Shown in pieces: positions 18,355 through 27,987 of a DNA stretch of 51,107 nt (the first letter of the stretch is position 1; every line of letters starts with the position of its first letter). The stretch covers positions 1 to 51,107 of the forward strand of contig NZ_FOCN01000022.1 of NCBI RefSeq assembly GCF_900110125.1. The letters run 5' to 3'. The notes beneath the pieces were generated by a model, which saw only the letters and a list, made by a program, of their open reading frames with translations, did not search any database and had not been told where the DNA came from. The stretch is from Cryobacterium luteum. GTDB lineage: Bacteria > Actinomycetota > Actinomycetes > Actinomycetales > Microbacteriaceae. Both the position numbers and the translations under genes were made by a program.

Positions 18355-18432
18355 TTGCGAATTCCTGTCAGCATGGTCGATCGTGCTGGTGCCGCGTTTC
18401 GGCACCAAGGGCCATACCGTAGCGAGCCTCAC

Positions 18433-18465
18433 CGTAGATATCTACGCTTAATTGACAAATTGTCA
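18433..18465. promoter_or_regulatory. Two adjacent palindromes, candidate operators
   Basis: CGTAGATATCTACG (18433-18446) is a perfect 14-bp palindrome, and TGACAAATTGTCA (18453-18465) is a perfect 13-bp one. The second also forms a -35-like TTGACA on the plus strand (18452-18457). They lie about 80-110 bp upstream of the minus-strand surface gene at 18354 and about 340 bp upstream of the amidohydrolase. AT-rich symmetry in a GC-rich genome suggests binding of a dimeric repressor; no regulator can be named. Confidence 0.45.
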
Positions 18466-18637
18466 CCTTCTCGTAATCCCTGTTAGGCTTCCGGGCCGCG
18501 GCTCGACCCCGCTGCGCTGGAGTTGCGCCGCCCGCGCAGCGGCGCAGGTCCCGCGCGGGGTGAAAATGTTGGTCGTGGAGGCCGACGAACGCCGCCGCCC
18601 GCCCGCGCACCTGCCTGGGCACCTCCGCCGCCGTCCC

Positions 18638-18704
18638 GGGCCCACCTTATGGACACGGGCCCAGTTTCTAAACTGGGCCCGTGGACGGGGCCCAGGCCCC
18701 GTCC
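18638..18704 (-). repeat. Double-palindrome intergenic repeat, copy 2 (67 bp)
   Basis: Order on the plus strand is C-B-A: half site GGGCCCACCTTAT (18638-18650), palindrome B (18657-18680, GGGCCCAG...CTGGGCCC with a TTCTAA centre) and palindrome A (18683-18704, GGACGGGGCCC type). It is the only good copy not placed just after a stop codon: it lies between divergent genes. Confidence 0.88.
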
Positions 18705-18799
18705 AGAGTGCAACCCGCCTGGAGCCGCCTGCTGGCCCCGAGCAGCCCCGCACCCACCCGCCTGTAGGGTGGCAAGAACCCTCGACCGAAAGCCGCGCC

Positions 18800-20251
18800 A
18801 TGCCCGACCTCGTTCTGCGCTCTGTCCTGCAGCCCGGCGACACCACGCCCTCCGACGTGCACATCGCCAAGGGGGTCATCACCCAGATCGTGCCGCACAA
18901 CACCCAAACGGATGCCCCCACCCTCGACGGCCGCACCATCATCCCCGGCCTCTGGGACGAGCACGTGCACATGACCCAGTGGGCACTCGCCGGCGCGCGC
19001 TTCGACCTTTCCGCTGCCGCCTCGGCGCGCGAGGCCCTCGAGACCGTGCGCGCCCAGATCCCCAGGAACACATCAACGATCGTCGGTGTGCGGTTCCGCG
19101 ATGCCATCTGGGCCGACCAGCCCACGTTGCGCGGTCTCGATGAGGTGACGCAGGGGCATCCGACCGCCTTGATCAGCCACGACCTGCACTGCGTCTGGCT
19201 GAACAGCGCGGCGGCGGAGCGCTTCAACGTGCACGTCGACGCGTCCGGACTGCTGCGCGAACAGGCCGCGTTCGACCTCACGATCGCGCTCGGCCAGCTG
19301 CCCGACGCCGAGGTCGACTCGCTCGCCGCCCAAGCAGCAACCCGCGCGGCCGCCCGCGGCGTGGTCGGCGTCGTCGACTTCGAGATGACCTGGAACCCAG
19401 GCGTCTGGCAGCGCCGCATCGCCGCCGGATTCGACACGCTGCGAGTCGACGCCGGCATCTACCTCGCCGATCTCGACCGCGCACTAGCCGAGCGGATGCA
19501 CACCGGCCAGCCGATCGCAGACACCCATGGCCTGCTCACCGTGGGGCCGCTCAAGCTGCTCATCGACGGATCCCTGAACACCCGCACGGCATTCTGCGTC
19601 GAGGAATACCCCGTCGGCGGGCACGGCGTGCTCGCCGTCACCGAAAATGAGCTCACCGAGATTCTGCTGCAAGCGCAGGGCACCGGGCTGCTGCCCGCCG
19701 TGCACGCCATCGGCGACGCCGCCAACACGGTTGCCCTGAACGCCTTCGAGCGCGCCGGCGTCACCGGCCGCATCGAACACGCCCAGTTTCTGCAGTCCGC
19801 CGATTTCGCCCGCTTCGCCCGCCTCGGCGTCATCGCGAGCGTGCAACCGGAACATGCCCTCGACGACCGCGACACGGTCGAACTCAACTGGCCAGCCGGC
19901 GCCGACCGTGTCTTCGCCCTGCGCTCCCTGCTCGACGCGGACGCCACCCTCGCCTTCGGATCCGACGCCCCCGTCGCCCCCCTCGACCCGTTCACCGCCA
20001 TGAGCGCCGCGACCTCCCGCGCCCGCAGCGACGCCCGCGCCCCCTGGCGCCCCGAGCAGATTATCTCCCGCAGTCAGGCTCTCGCCGCCTCAGCTCGGGG
20101 GCGCACCCGCCTGCACGTCGGCGATGTGGCCGACATCGCCATCCTCGACGGCGATCCGCTCACGGTCTCCGACGCCCTCTTCGAGCGGATGCCGGTGGCC
20201 GCCACCCTGCTAGCCGGTCGCCCCACCCACGGCGCGGCCCTTCTGGCCTAG
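18800..20251 (+). CDS. Amidohydrolase family protein, YtcJ-like
   Basis: Metal-dependent hydrolase of 483 residues; substrate unknown. The start MPDLVLRSVL is chosen because the upstream open frame only reads through repeat DNA. Metal-binding motifs are HVH (His55, His57 in WDEHVHM), the histidine of PAVHAIGD, the HAQF histidine and the aspartate of FGSDAPV. The strand order and the late SQALAASARG..HVGDVADIAILDGDPL region are typical of the YtcJ/ExoP-like branch of amidohydrolases, which are often N-acyl or imide hydrolases. Monocistronic: a divergent gene is upstream and pstB converges with only 7 bp between the two stop codons. Confidence 0.85.
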   Translation: MPDLVLRSVLQPGDTTPSDVHIAKGVITQIVPHNTQTDAPTLDGRTIIPGLWDEHVHMTQWALAGARFDLSAAASAREALETVRAQIPRNTSTIVGVRFRDAIWADQPTLRGLDEVTQGHPTALISHDLHCVWLNSAAAERFNVHVDASGLLREQAAFDLTIALGQLPDAEVDSLAAQAATRAAARGVVGVVDFEMTWNPGVWQRRIAAGFDTLRVDAGIYLADLDRALAERMHTGQPIADTHGLLTVGPLKLLIDGSLNTRTAFCVEEYPVGGHGVLAVTENELTEILLQAQGTGLLPAVHAIGDAANTVALNAFERAGVTGRIEHAQFLQSADFARFARLGVIASVQPEHALDDRDTVELNWPAGADRVFALRSLLDADATLAFGSDAPVAPLDPFTAMSAATSRARSDARAPWRPEQIISRSQALAASARGRTRLHVGDVADIAILDGDPLTVSDALFERMPVAATLLAGRPTHGAALLA

Positions 20252-20258
20252 GAAAGAC

Positions 20259-21038
20259 CTACCCGAACCGCCCCGACACGTAGTCTTCGGTGGCCTGCAC
20301 GCTCGGGTTCGAGAAGATCGTGGTGGTGTCGTCGTACTCGATGAGCTTGCCCGGCTTGCCGGTGCCCGCGATGTTGAAGAATGCGGTGCGATCCGACACG
20401 CGCGAGGCCTGCTGCATGTTGTGCGTCACGATCACGATCGTGTACTCGCTCTTCATCTCCTCGATGAGGTCCTCAATGGCCAGCGTCGAGATCGGGTCGA
20501 GCGCCGAGCACGGCTCGTCCATCAGAATCACGTCGGGCTCGACCGCAATCGCGCGGGCGATGCACAGGCGCTGCTGCTGTCCACCCGAGAGCCCCGATCC
20601 GGGACGCGCCAGGCGATCCTTGACCTCGTTCCACAGGTTTGCACCGCGGAGGGCTTTTTCGGTGAGGTCGTCGGCATCCGTTTTGCTCATGCGACGGTTG
20701 TTGAGCTTCAGGCCGGCCAGCACGTTGTCCTGAATCGACATCGTCGGAAACGGGTTGGGCCGCTGAAAGACCATGCCCACCTGGCGGCGCACGAGCACCG
20801 GGTCGACGCCCGGACCGTACAGGTTGTTGCCATCGATGAGCACTTCACCCTCAACGCGCGCGCCGGGGATGACCTCATGCATGCGGTTGAGCGTGCGAAT
20901 GAAGGTGGACTTTCCGCATCCACTGGGCCCGATGAACGCGGTCACCGTGCGCGGCTCAATGACGATCGAGACGCCTTCGACGGCCAGAAAATTGCTGTAA
21001 TACACGTTGAGGTCGTTAACTTCGATGCGCTTGGACAT
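20259..21038 (-). CDS. pstB: Phosphate ABC transporter ATP-binding protein PstB
   Basis: ATPase of the high-affinity phosphate importer, 259 residues. Walker A is GPSGCGKST (37-45), the signature [14 protein letters not shown], Walker B VILMDEP and the switch IVTHNM. The C-terminus [11 protein letters not shown] is the PstB hallmark. Last gene of pstSCAB, 35 bp after pstA. The gene end is only 7 bp from the convergent amidohydrolase stop, with no hairpin between them, so transcripts may overlap. Confidence 0.96.
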   Translation of the reverse strand: MSKRIEVNDLNVYYSNFLAVEGVSIVIEPRTVTAFIGPSGCGKSTFIRTLNRMHEVIPGARVEGEVLIDGNNLYGPGVDPVLVRRQVGMVFQRPNPFPTMSIQDNVLAGLKLNNRRMSKTDADDLTEKALRGANLWNEVKDRLARPGSGLSGGQQQRLCIARAIAVEPDVILMDEPCSALDPISTLAIEDLIEEMKSEYTIVIVTHNMQQASRVSDRTAFFNIAGTGKPGKLIEYDDTTTIFSNPSVQATEDYVSGRFG

Positions 21039-21073
21039 AAGTCCCTTTCTACGATCTTTCTAAAGCGGGAGTG

Positions 21074-22162
21074 TTAGCGGCCCAGCTTGGGCGAGAACCA
21101 GTGGGCGATCAGACGAGCGAGTCCGTTGAGCACCATGACGATCACGATCAGGGTGAGCGCTCCGGCCCAGGCCCGATCGATGAACGCCTGCGAATCCGCG
21201 CCCTGGTTGGCGTACTGCGTGTACACGAACACCGGCAGCGTCATCATGCGCTCTCCGAACAGGTCGTAATTCATGCTCGACGTGAAGCCGGCGATGATCA
21301 GCAGCGGCGCGGTCTCGCCGATCACGCGGGCGATCGACAGCATCACACCGGTGACGATTCCGGCAATGGATGTCGGCAGCACCACCTTAAGGATGGTCAG
21401 CCACTTCGGCACCCCCAGGGCAAACGCCGCCTCGCGCAGTTCGTTCGGCACCAGTTTGAGCATCTCTTCGCTCGAGCGCACCACCACCGGAATCATCAGC
21501 ACTGACAGCGCGATCGATCCACCGAATCCAAAGCGGATGCCCGGGTCGTCAAACAGCAGCGCGAACAGCGCGAAGGCGAACAGTCCCGCAACGATCGAGG
21601 GGATTCCGGTCATCACGTCGACAAAGAAGGTGATGGCGCGGGCCAGCCGGCCGCGACCGTATTCTACGAGGTAGATCGACGCGAGCAGCCCGATCGGCAC
21701 CGAGATGAGCGTGGCCATGCCGGTTACCATGAGCGTGCCGATAATAGCGTGCAGCACGCCGCCGCCCGCGCCCACCACGTTGCGCTGCGAAGAGGTGAAG
21801 AACGTCGGCGTCAGAAACGCGGGCAGCCCGTTGACCACTGTGGTGTAGACGATCGACACGAGCGGCAGCAGCGCAATGACGAACGCGGCGGTCACGAGCG
21901 CCGTCATCAGCCGGTCCTTGGCCTTGCGTGAGCCCTCCACCAGACGGGACAACACGTAGATGGCGACGCAGTACAGCACCGTGCCGAAGACGACCGTGCC
22001 GACGATGTTGAACCCGTCGACGTTGCCCGACAGAAAGAGCATCGCGAAGAAGGCGGCTGACACGGCCCAGCTGGCCAGCAGAATCCACAGCGACGAACGT
22101 CGGGGCAGTTTGCCGGCGGTGAGCGAATTGGTGAGCGGCGTGGCGTCCAGAACGGATGTCAT
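21074..22162 (-). CDS. pstA: Phosphate ABC transporter permease PstA
   Basis: One of the two permeases of the phosphate importer, 362 residues. The N-terminal third (about 1-130) is longer than in E. coli PstA, with extra membrane helices near 28-46, 52-72 and 85-105, as is common in actinobacteria. The core has the EAA loop REAAFALGVPKWLTILKVVLP and the GIVTGVMLSIARVIGETAPLL region. It starts with the ATG overlapping the pstC stop by one base, showing translational coupling. Confidence 0.95.
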   Translation of the reverse strand: MTSVLDATPLTNSLTAGKLPRRSSLWILLASWAVSAAFFAMLFLSGNVDGFNIVGTVVFGTVLYCVAIYVLSRLVEGSRKAKDRLMTALVTAAFVIALLPLVSIVYTTVVNGLPAFLTPTFFTSSQRNVVGAGGGVLHAIIGTLMVTGMATLISVPIGLLASIYLVEYGRGRLARAITFFVDVMTGIPSIVAGLFAFALFALLFDDPGIRFGFGGSIALSVLMIPVVVRSSEEMLKLVPNELREAAFALGVPKWLTILKVVLPTSIAGIVTGVMLSIARVIGETAPLLIIAGFTSSMNYDLFGERMMTLPVFVYTQYANQGADSQAFIDRAWAGALTLIVIVMVLNGLARLIAHWFSPKLGR

Positions 22163-23103
22163 CAGTTGGCTCCCGAAAATGCCTTACGGCTGTTGATGAT
22201 GGCGCGGGCCAGCATGTTCACGATGAGGGTGACCACGAAGAGCATGAGACCGGTCGCGAGCAGAATGTTGACGCCGACGCCGTTAGCCTCGGGAAAGTTC
22301 AGCGCGATGTTCGAGGCGATCGTATTGGAGTTCTGGGAGGTGAGCAGTTGAAAGATGACCTCGCGACTGGGGGAGAGCACCATGGCCACGGCCATCGTCT
22401 CGCCGAGGGCGCGGCCGAGGCCCAGCATCGATGCCGAGATGATGCCGGGCAGCCCGAACGGCAGCACGGCCATGCGGATCATCTCCCAGCGGGTGGCGCC
22501 GAGGGCCAGGGCAGCTTCCTCGTGCAGCAGCGGTGTCTGCAGAAAGATCTCACGGCAGATGGCGGTGATGATCGGCAAAATCATGACGGCGAGCACGATG
22601 GCCACCGTGAAGATGGTGCGCCCCGTGCCCGAAACCGGGCCGGCGAAGGGAGCGAACCAGCCGAACCAGTCCACGAGGTTGGTGTAGAAGGGCTGCACGA
22701 GCGGAGCCAGCACGCCGATGCCCCAGAGGCCGAACACGACCGACGGAACGGCGGCAAGCAGGTCGATGAGGTACCCAAGGCCCTGCGCGAGCCGGCGCGG
22801 GGCGAAGTGCGAGATGAACAGGGCGATGCCGATGGCGACCGGCACGGCCATGATCAACGCCAGGATAGCCGCGTAGATGGTACCGAAGATGAGCGGGCCG
22901 ACATAGGACCAGAAGTTCGTCGTGTCTCCGCTGAATTCGGCCGGGTCGGCGACGAACGCCGGAAGGCTTTCCACCAGCAGAAAGATCGCGACGGCGGCGA
23001 GAACGGCCAGAATCAGGCTGCCGGCAATGAGGGTGGCCGAGGAGAAGATGCGGTCGCCCGGGCGTTGCCTGGCCTTGATGGTCGTGGCGGCAACTGTGGT
23101 CAT
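22162..23103 (-). CDS. pstC: Phosphate ABC transporter permease PstC
   Basis: Second permease, 313 residues, with membrane segments near residues 28-50, 80-105, 110-135, 150-175, 205-225 and 280-300. The EAA loop is EEAALALGATRWEMIRMAVLP and the GLGRALGETMAVAMVLS segment is typical. Separated from pstS by 157 bp that contain a direct repeat, ATGTGCGA(A/G)AACGG, near 23150 and 23225. This gap may uncouple the abundant binding protein from the permeases. Confidence 0.95.
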   Translation of the reverse strand: MTTVAATTIKARQRPGDRIFSSATLIAGSLILAVLAAVAIFLLVESLPAFVADPAEFSGDTTNFWSYVGPLIFGTIYAAILALIMAVPVAIGIALFISHFAPRRLAQGLGYLIDLLAAVPSVVFGLWGIGVLAPLVQPFYTNLVDWFGWFAPFAGPVSGTGRTIFTVAIVLAVMILPIITAICREIFLQTPLLHEEAALALGATRWEMIRMAVLPFGLPGIISASMLGLGRALGETMAVAMVLSPSREVIFQLLTSQNSNTIASNIALNFPEANGVGVNILLATGLMLFVVTLIVNMLARAIINSRKAFSGAN

Positions 23104-23260
23104 GCCGGTCTCCTAAATAGCGTCAAACTGAAGCGTTGAACTCGTGAAAATGTGCGAAAACGGGGTGTGTGGCGGCTGGACGCAAATGGCCGTAGACCCC
23201 AGTCTGCCCGATCCGCCCCCGCAGATGTGCGAGAACGGACCGGGCAGGTGTGTTCGGGTG

Positions 23261-24346
23261 CTACTTGACGGTCGCGAGAACCGCGGCGACGTTGGCTTCG
23301 AGTTCGGCCGTCAGCGGTGCAACGCCGGCGGCGTCTTTAGCAACGGTCTGTCCGGCGGCGCTGGCGATGTACTCGATGTACGCCTTGACGAGCTCGCCCT
23401 GGGCGGCATCGGCGTACTCGTTGCACACGATCGCGTAGCTCACCAGAACCAGCGGGTATTCCGCCGGGTTGGTGGTCTTGCGGTTCAGGTCGAGCGCGAG
23501 GTCATCGGCTGCGCGGTCGGCCACGAGCGGCGATCCGGCGACAACCTCAGCGGCAGCTTCGGGGGTGTAAGCGACGAAGTCCTCGCCGACCTGGAGCTTG
23601 GCGGTGCTGAGGTCGCCGGCTTGCGAAGCGTCGGCGTAGCCGATCATGTTCGTGCCGTTGGTGACAGCGTCAACAACGCCCGAGGTGCCCTTGGCGCCTT
23701 CACCGGGGAACGGGAAGGTGTCAGAGGCCTTCTCGGTCCACACGGTCTCGGCAGCCTGGCCGAGGTAGTCGGTGAAGTTCTTGGTGGTTCCCGAGTCATC
23801 CGAGCGGTGCACGGCGTTGATCGTTGCAGAGGGCAACGTTGCGTCGGGGTTCAGCGCAACGATGGCAGCGTCATCCCAGGTCGTGATAGCGCCGGAGAAG
23901 ATCTTGGCGAGCGTGTCAGCATCGATGTTCAGTTCGTCAACGCCGTCAACGTTGAAGATCACGGCGATGGGGGAGATGTAGACCGGAAGGTCGACAGCCT
24001 TGGTGCCGGGAACGCAGGAGGCGAATTCGCCGGCGAGCTCTTCGGTGCTCATGTAGGAGTCGCTACCGGCGAAGTCGGTGCCGCCTTCGATGAAGGCCTT
24101 TCGGCCGCCACCCGAGCCGGAGGGCTCATAGTTGATGGTGACGCCGGTGTTGGCGGTCTGGAAGCCGGCGATCCAGGCCTGCTGGGCGGCATCCATCGAA
24201 GACGCGCCTGCGCCGTTGAGCGTGCCGGTGAGCGTGCTGGCCGGTGCGTCGTCCGCGGGGGCGGCTTCGTTTGCTGCACAGGACGAGAGTGCGAGGCCTG
24301 CGGCAATGGCGATGACCGCGGGGCGGCCGAAACGCTTGAAGTTCAC
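23261..24346 (-). CDS. pstS: Phosphate-binding lipoprotein PstS
   Basis: Lipid-anchored phosphate receptor of 361 residues. GTG 24346 (MNFKRFGRPAV) is chosen because AAAGGGAT precedes it and a lipoprotein signal follows, with lipobox ALSSC and Cys23. Phosphate-contact segments are GAGASSMDAAQQ, the SGSGGGRKAF loop, GSDSYM and HRSDDSGTTKNFTDYL. The open frame could extend upstream to 24733, but that part is a shadow of the Nudix gene. A PHO-box-like repeat lies 108-125 bp upstream, so expression under phosphate starvation through RegX3 is expected. Confidence 0.95.
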   Translation of the reverse strand: MNFKRFGRPAVIAIAAGLALSSCAANEAAPADDAPASTLTGTLNGAGASSMDAAQQAWIAGFQTANTGVTINYEPSGSGGGRKAFIEGGTDFAGSDSYMSTEELAGEFASCVPGTKAVDLPVYISPIAVIFNVDGVDELNIDADTLAKIFSGAITTWDDAAIVALNPDATLPSATINAVHRSDDSGTTKNFTDYLGQAAETVWTEKASDTFPFPGEGAKGTSGVVDAVTNGTNMIGYADASQAGDLSTAKLQVGEDFVAYTPEAAAEVVAGSPLVADRAADDLALDLNRKTTNPAEYPLVLVSYAIVCNEYADAAQGELVKAYIEYIASAAGQTVAKDAAGVAPLTAELEANVAAVLATVK

Positions 24347-24453
24347 GTGTAATCCCTTTCGAGGGTTTGACAAGACTGTGTTTTGCTGATGCAAGCCAGG
24401 TGCTGGCCCATGAAAGAGGTTAAGCAAACGAAGTAACGCGCCACCGTCCTGTT

Positions 24454-24471
24454 GGTAAACGGAAGGTAAAC
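24454..24471 (-). promoter_or_regulatory. PHO box in front of pstS
   Basis: On the minus strand GTTTACC occurs twice with 11-nt spacing (24471-24465 and 24460-24454), separated by TTCC. Direct 11-nt repeats of GTTCACC-like units are the known binding sites of PhoP/RegX3-type regulators in actinobacteria. A weaker unit, GTTATCT, lies 10 bp upstream (24481-24475). Position upstream of pstS, with regX3 in the same window, supports the call. Confidence 0.7.
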
Positions 24472-24494
24472 GCAAGATAACGCTTGCCGCAAAA

Positions 24495-25439
24495 TCAGGC
24501 GGTCGCGGGGTACGTCTCGATGGCCAGGATGCCCGCGGCCGGGTTCTCCGCAGAGAGGTGCACGATCGAGAACCCGCCGGTGTCGAGGTCGGCCGCGTCG
24601 AACAACGCGGTCGACGTCTGCGAGCCCGTCGCCAGCGCGATCTCGCGCATGATCTCCGGCAGCACCGGTCCGTGGCTGCACAGCACGGCCGTTTTGCGGG
24701 CCCGCACCCGTTTGCCGACGATGCTGCGAACATCCGCTTCGCCGCTTTCGAGGGCGTCCTGGCTGATCAGATCGGTCTGCTTGATCGGGATGCCCGTGGC
24801 AGCAGCCAGCGGAGCCACCGTCGTGACGCACCGCGTTGCCGTGCTCGAGATGATGCGCAGCGGGCGCCACGCGGTGACCGTGTCGACCAGGCTTGCCGCC
24901 TGCGACACCCCGCGGGCGGTGAGTGGGCGACGCGCGTCGGGGCCGCTACCGGTGCGCGGGGCGGCCTTACCGTGCCGCAGCGCGATGACCGCGAACGTGC
25001 GGGTCACCCCGGCATCGACCAACGACGAGAACGTCTCGAGAATCTCGACATCCGCCGGGTAGCTCAGATAGGTGCGGGCCTTCTTAATGGTGACCCATTC
25101 GATGGCGGCGACCTCGCCGTTCGGCACGAAGGTCGACTTGGCGATCGCTTCCGGCGTGATCTCGGCGGCCCAGTAGTGCACGATCTTGGTGCGCCCGTCG
25201 GGCATGGCATAGTGCGACACCCCGAGCGGAACCCCGAGGGCCACGGCCAGCCCGGTCTCTTCCTCGACCTCGCGCACGGCGGTGCGGGGCCGTGACTCGC
25301 CCGGATCCACCTTGCCCTTGGGAATGGTGACGTCGCCGTGCACCGTGCGGTGGATCAGCAGCACGTGCATTCGGCCGTCGATCAATCGCCAGCAGACAGC
25401 GCCGGCGGCATACACATCGGTCGATTTAACAGCCATCAA
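24495..25439 (-). CDS. mutT1: Nudix hydrolase fused to histidine phosphatase (MutT1-type)
   Basis: Two-domain sanitising enzyme of 314 residues. The N-terminal Nudix domain has the complete box [20 protein letters not shown] plus TGL (residues 42-64). The C-terminal domain is a SixA/phosphoglycerate-mutase-like phosphatase with the RHGKA motif near residue 155 and SHGP near 265. Mycobacterial MutT1, with the same architecture, hydrolyses 8-oxo-(d)GTP and diadenosine polyphosphates. The start overlaps the ppk stop by ATGA, so it is co-translated with polyphosphate kinase; mutT1 next to ppk is also a known mycobacterial arrangement. Confidence 0.9.
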   Translation of the reverse strand: MMAVKSTDVYAAGAVCWRLIDGRMHVLLIHRTVHGDVTIPKGKVDPGESRPRTAVREVEEETGLAVALGVPLGVSHYAMPDGRTKIVHYWAAEITPEAIAKSTFVPNGEVAAIEWVTIKKARTYLSYPADVEILETFSSLVDAGVTRTFAVIALRHGKAAPRTGSGPDARRPLTARGVSQAASLVDTVTAWRPLRIISSTATRCVTTVAPLAAATGIPIKQTDLISQDALESGEADVRSIVGKRVRARKTAVLCSHGPVLPEIMREIALATGSQTSTALFDAADLDTGGFSIVHLSAENPAAGILAIETYPATA

Positions 25440-27607
25440 CGACGCCCGGCCGGCCGTTTGCGCGCACTGATCTGCTGCATCAGCTTGTTCTGCATGTCGC
25501 TGAGGTGCACGCCGTGCTCATCGACGTCGTGCCGGGTCCAGTGGCCGGTCTCGTCAAGCCACCAGCTCGACGTGCGGGCGTCCATCGCCCGTTCGAACAG
25601 CGCCTCAATCTCCACCAGGTGTTCCGGGTCGACCAGACGCACGAGCGCCTCCACCCGGCGGTCGAGGTTGCGGTGCATCATGTCGGCGCTGCCGATATAC
25701 ACCTGCGTCTCGCCGAGGTTGTGAAAGGAGAACAGGCGGGAGTGCTCGAGGTAACGGCCGAGAATCGACCGCACCCTGATGTTCTCGCTCATGCCCGTGA
25801 CGCCCGGCTTGAGGCTGCAGATGCCACGCACCCAGACGTCGACGTGCACGCCGGCCTGGCTGGCCCGGTACAGGGCGTCGATGATGTCCTCGTCGACCAT
25901 CGAGTTCACCTTGATGCGGATGCCGCTGGTCTTGCCCTCGAGCGCGTTGGCCGTTTCCATCGCGATCTGCTTGAGCAGGGCTTTGCGCAGGTGCAGCGGA
26001 GCCACCAGCAACCGCTTGAACTTCTTCTCAATCGCGTAACCCGACAATTCGTTGAACAGGCGGGTGAGGTCTTTGCCGACCTGGGCATCCGCTGTCAGTA
26101 GCCCGAGGTCTTCGTAGATGCGACTGGTTTTCGGGTTGTAATTGCCGGTGCCGATGTGGCTGTAGTGCCGCAGCACACCCTTCTCGTAGCGCACCACGAG
26201 GGCGAGCTTGCAGTGCGTCTTCAGGCCGACCAGCCCGTAGACCACGTGCACGCCGGCCTTCTCGAGCTTGCGCGCCCAGGTGATGTTCGCCTGCTCATCG
26301 AAGCGGGCCTTGATCTCGACCAGGGCCAGCACCTGCTTGCCGCTGTCGGCGGCCGCGATGAGCGCCTCAACGATGGGGCTGTCGCCGCTCGTGCGGTACA
26401 GCGTCTGCTTGATGGCGAGCACGTTCGGGTCGGCCGCGGCCTGCTCCAGAAACGCCTGCACGCTCGTGGCGAACGACTCGTACGGGTGGTGCAGCAGCAC
26501 GTCGCGCCGCGCGACCGCAGCGAAGATGTCCTGTTCGGCGTTCGGCTCGCTCGGCAGCAGCTGGGCCGCCGTCGTGGGAACGTGCTTGACGAAGTGCAGG
26601 TCAGGGCGGTCGATGCGCAGGTCGAACAGCCCGCCGAGGTCGAGCGGAGCGGGCAGGTGGTAGACCTCCTGCTCGGTCACGTCGAGCTCACGCACGAGCA
26701 GGCCGAGGGTGACCTCGTCCATGTCCTCGGTGATTTCGAGGCGAATGGGCGGTCCGAACCGGCGACGCAGCAGCTCCTTCTCGAGCGCTTTGATCAGGTT
26801 CTCGGTCTCGTCTTCGTCAATCTCGACGTCTTCGTTGCGGGTGACCCGAAACACGTGGTGTTCCAGAATCTCCATGCCGGGGAACAGGTCGCCGAGCTGG
26901 TTGGCGATGAGATCTTCCAGCGCGATATAGCGGATGCGCTCCACCGATTCGCTGCGGTCCACCCGCACAAAGCGCGGCAGCATCGGCGGCACCTTGAGCC
27001 GGGCGAACTCCTGCTTGCCGGTCTTGGTGTTGCGCACTCGCACGGCCAGGTTGAGCGAGAGGCCGGAGATATAGGGGAACGGATGTGCTGGGTCGACCGC
27101 GAGGGGCATCAGCACCGGAAAGATCTGGTTCGAGAAGTAGGTGCGCAGCGAGCGGCGGTCGGAGTCGCCGAGGCTCTGCCAGTCGACGACGTCGACGCCG
27201 GCCGCGGCGAGGGCGGGCCGCACGAGGCTCTGGAAGGCGAGCGCGTGGCGGTCCTGCAGGGCGTGGGCGGCCGCCGAGATGTCGCTCAGAACGTCTTGTG
27301 GGGCGCGGCCCACGTTGGTCGGCACGGCCAGGCCGGTGAGGATGCGACGCTTGAGGCCGGCGACCCGCACCATGAAGAATTCGTCGAGGTTGCTGGCGAA
27401 GATGGCGAGAAAGTTGGTGCGTTCAAGCACAGGCAGCGACTCGTCCTCGGCCAGTTCGAGCACCCGCTGGTTAAAGGCGAGCCAGCTCAGCTCGCGGTCG
27501 AGGTAACGGTCGTCGGGCAGAGTTGGGTCGAGTTTTTCGATCAGGGGTTCAAAATCGTCGTCGAAGTCTGTGAGACCCGAGTCTGCTTGGGTAGTTTCGC
27601 CGTCCAT
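25436..27607 (-). CDS. ppk: Polyphosphate kinase PPK1
   Basis: Makes long-chain polyphosphate from ATP, reversibly. The 723-residue protein has the four expected parts: N-terminal helical region ([16 protein letters not shown]), the head domain, and two phospholipase-D-like domains. The autophosphorylated histidine is in [19 protein letters not shown] near residue 483, and the second domain carries the R..CSLKPG and [10 protein letters not shown] segments. First gene of a ppk-mutT1 operon. A GTTCACC-type repeat (27651-27668) lies about 45 bp upstream of the start, so phosphate control is likely. Confidence 0.96.
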   Translation of the reverse strand: MDGETTQADSGLTDFDDDFEPLIEKLDPTLPDDRYLDRELSWLAFNQRVLELAEDESLPVLERTNFLAIFASNLDEFFMVRVAGLKRRILTGLAVPTNVGRAPQDVLSDISAAAHALQDRHALAFQSLVRPALAAAGVDVVDWQSLGDSDRRSLRTYFSNQIFPVLMPLAVDPAHPFPYISGLSLNLAVRVRNTKTGKQEFARLKVPPMLPRFVRVDRSESVERIRYIALEDLIANQLGDLFPGMEILEHHVFRVTRNEDVEIDEDETENLIKALEKELLRRRFGPPIRLEITEDMDEVTLGLLVRELDVTEQEVYHLPAPLDLGGLFDLRIDRPDLHFVKHVPTTAAQLLPSEPNAEQDIFAAVARRDVLLHHPYESFATSVQAFLEQAAADPNVLAIKQTLYRTSGDSPIVEALIAAADSGKQVLALVEIKARFDEQANITWARKLEKAGVHVVYGLVGLKTHCKLALVVRYEKGVLRHYSHIGTGNYNPKTSRIYEDLGLLTADAQVGKDLTRLFNELSGYAIEKKFKRLLVAPLHLRKALLKQIAMETANALEGKTSGIRIKVNSMVDEDIIDALYRASQAGVHVDVWVRGICSLKPGVTGMSENIRVRSILGRYLEHSRLFSFHNLGETQVYIGSADMMHRNLDRRVEALVRLVDPEHLVEIEALFERAMDARTSSWWLDETGHWTRHDVDEHGVHLSDMQNKLMQQISARKRPAGRR

Positions 27608-27650
27608 CTGTCCATCCTGACATCCTTGGTCATGTCACCGCGACGAACCG

Positions 27651-27668
27651 GGTGAACGTCAGGCGAAA
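27651..27668 (-). promoter_or_regulatory. PHO-box-like repeat in front of ppk
   Basis: On the minus strand TTTCGCC (27668-27662) and GTTCACC (27657-27651) are spaced by 11 nt. The second unit is a perfect match to the actinobacterial consensus, the first matches five of seven. ppk genes are known members of the phosphate regulon in related bacteria. Confidence 0.5.
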
Positions 27669-27753
27669 TATTCTCAGAGGTCTTGCTTTTTCGGCGTGCC
27701 GGCTCGGTATTTTGCTCCGTGTTACGCCGCCGGGGTCGCCGGCGGGTTCTGCT

Positions 27754-27978
27754 GGTGGCTAATTCAGGAAACTCCCGGCGCCGGTGCGGGGCTGCCGGTG
27801 GCCAATTCAGGAATTCCAGGCGTCAGTGCGGGGCTTCTGGTGGCTAATTCAGGAATTCCGGGGCGCGGGTGCGGGGCTTCTGGTGGCTAATTCAGGAATT
27901 CCGGGGCGCGGGTGCCCGCAGTGCCAATGATTTCGGGCCCGACGGGCCGGGCAGCCGGCCTATCTCCTGAATTAGCCC
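27754..27978 (+). repeat. AATTCAGGA-type intergenic element with a four-fold 43-bp tandem repeat
   Basis: Units start with GGTGGCTAATTCAGGA at 27754, 27797 (GGCCAATTC variant), 27839 and 27882, giving periods of 43, 42 and 43 bp. The block ends with TCCTGAATTAGCCCC (27964-27978), the reverse complement of the unit's first 15 bases with one mismatch. A shorter relative with one unit per end lies at 33111-33198 and another at 34257-34355. Confidence 0.8.
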
Positions 27979-27987
27979 CTCTTCTTT

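Larger units (their letters stand above)
18355..18799. other. Intergenic region (445 bp) between divergent surface and amidohydrolase genes
   Basis: It holds the two operator-like palindromes, then a stretch of GC-rich DNA without features (18470-18635), then double-palindrome repeat copy 2 (18638-18704). A TAGGGT (18772-18777) about 22 bp before the amidohydrolase ATG could be its -10 box. No coding frame of good character was seen. Confidence 0.6.

Noticed and set aside
18541..18640. Small plus-strand gene upstream of the amidohydrolase
   Set aside because: Frames here are open because of GC-rich repeat DNA; no ribosome site or family pattern.
26156..27655. Plus-strand frame of 499 codons opposite ppk
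   Set aside because: Shadow frame; ppk is certain on the other strand.
27754..27924. CRISPR array in the 43-bp tandem repeats
   Set aside because: Units are directly adjacent with no unique spacers, and no cas genes are present.
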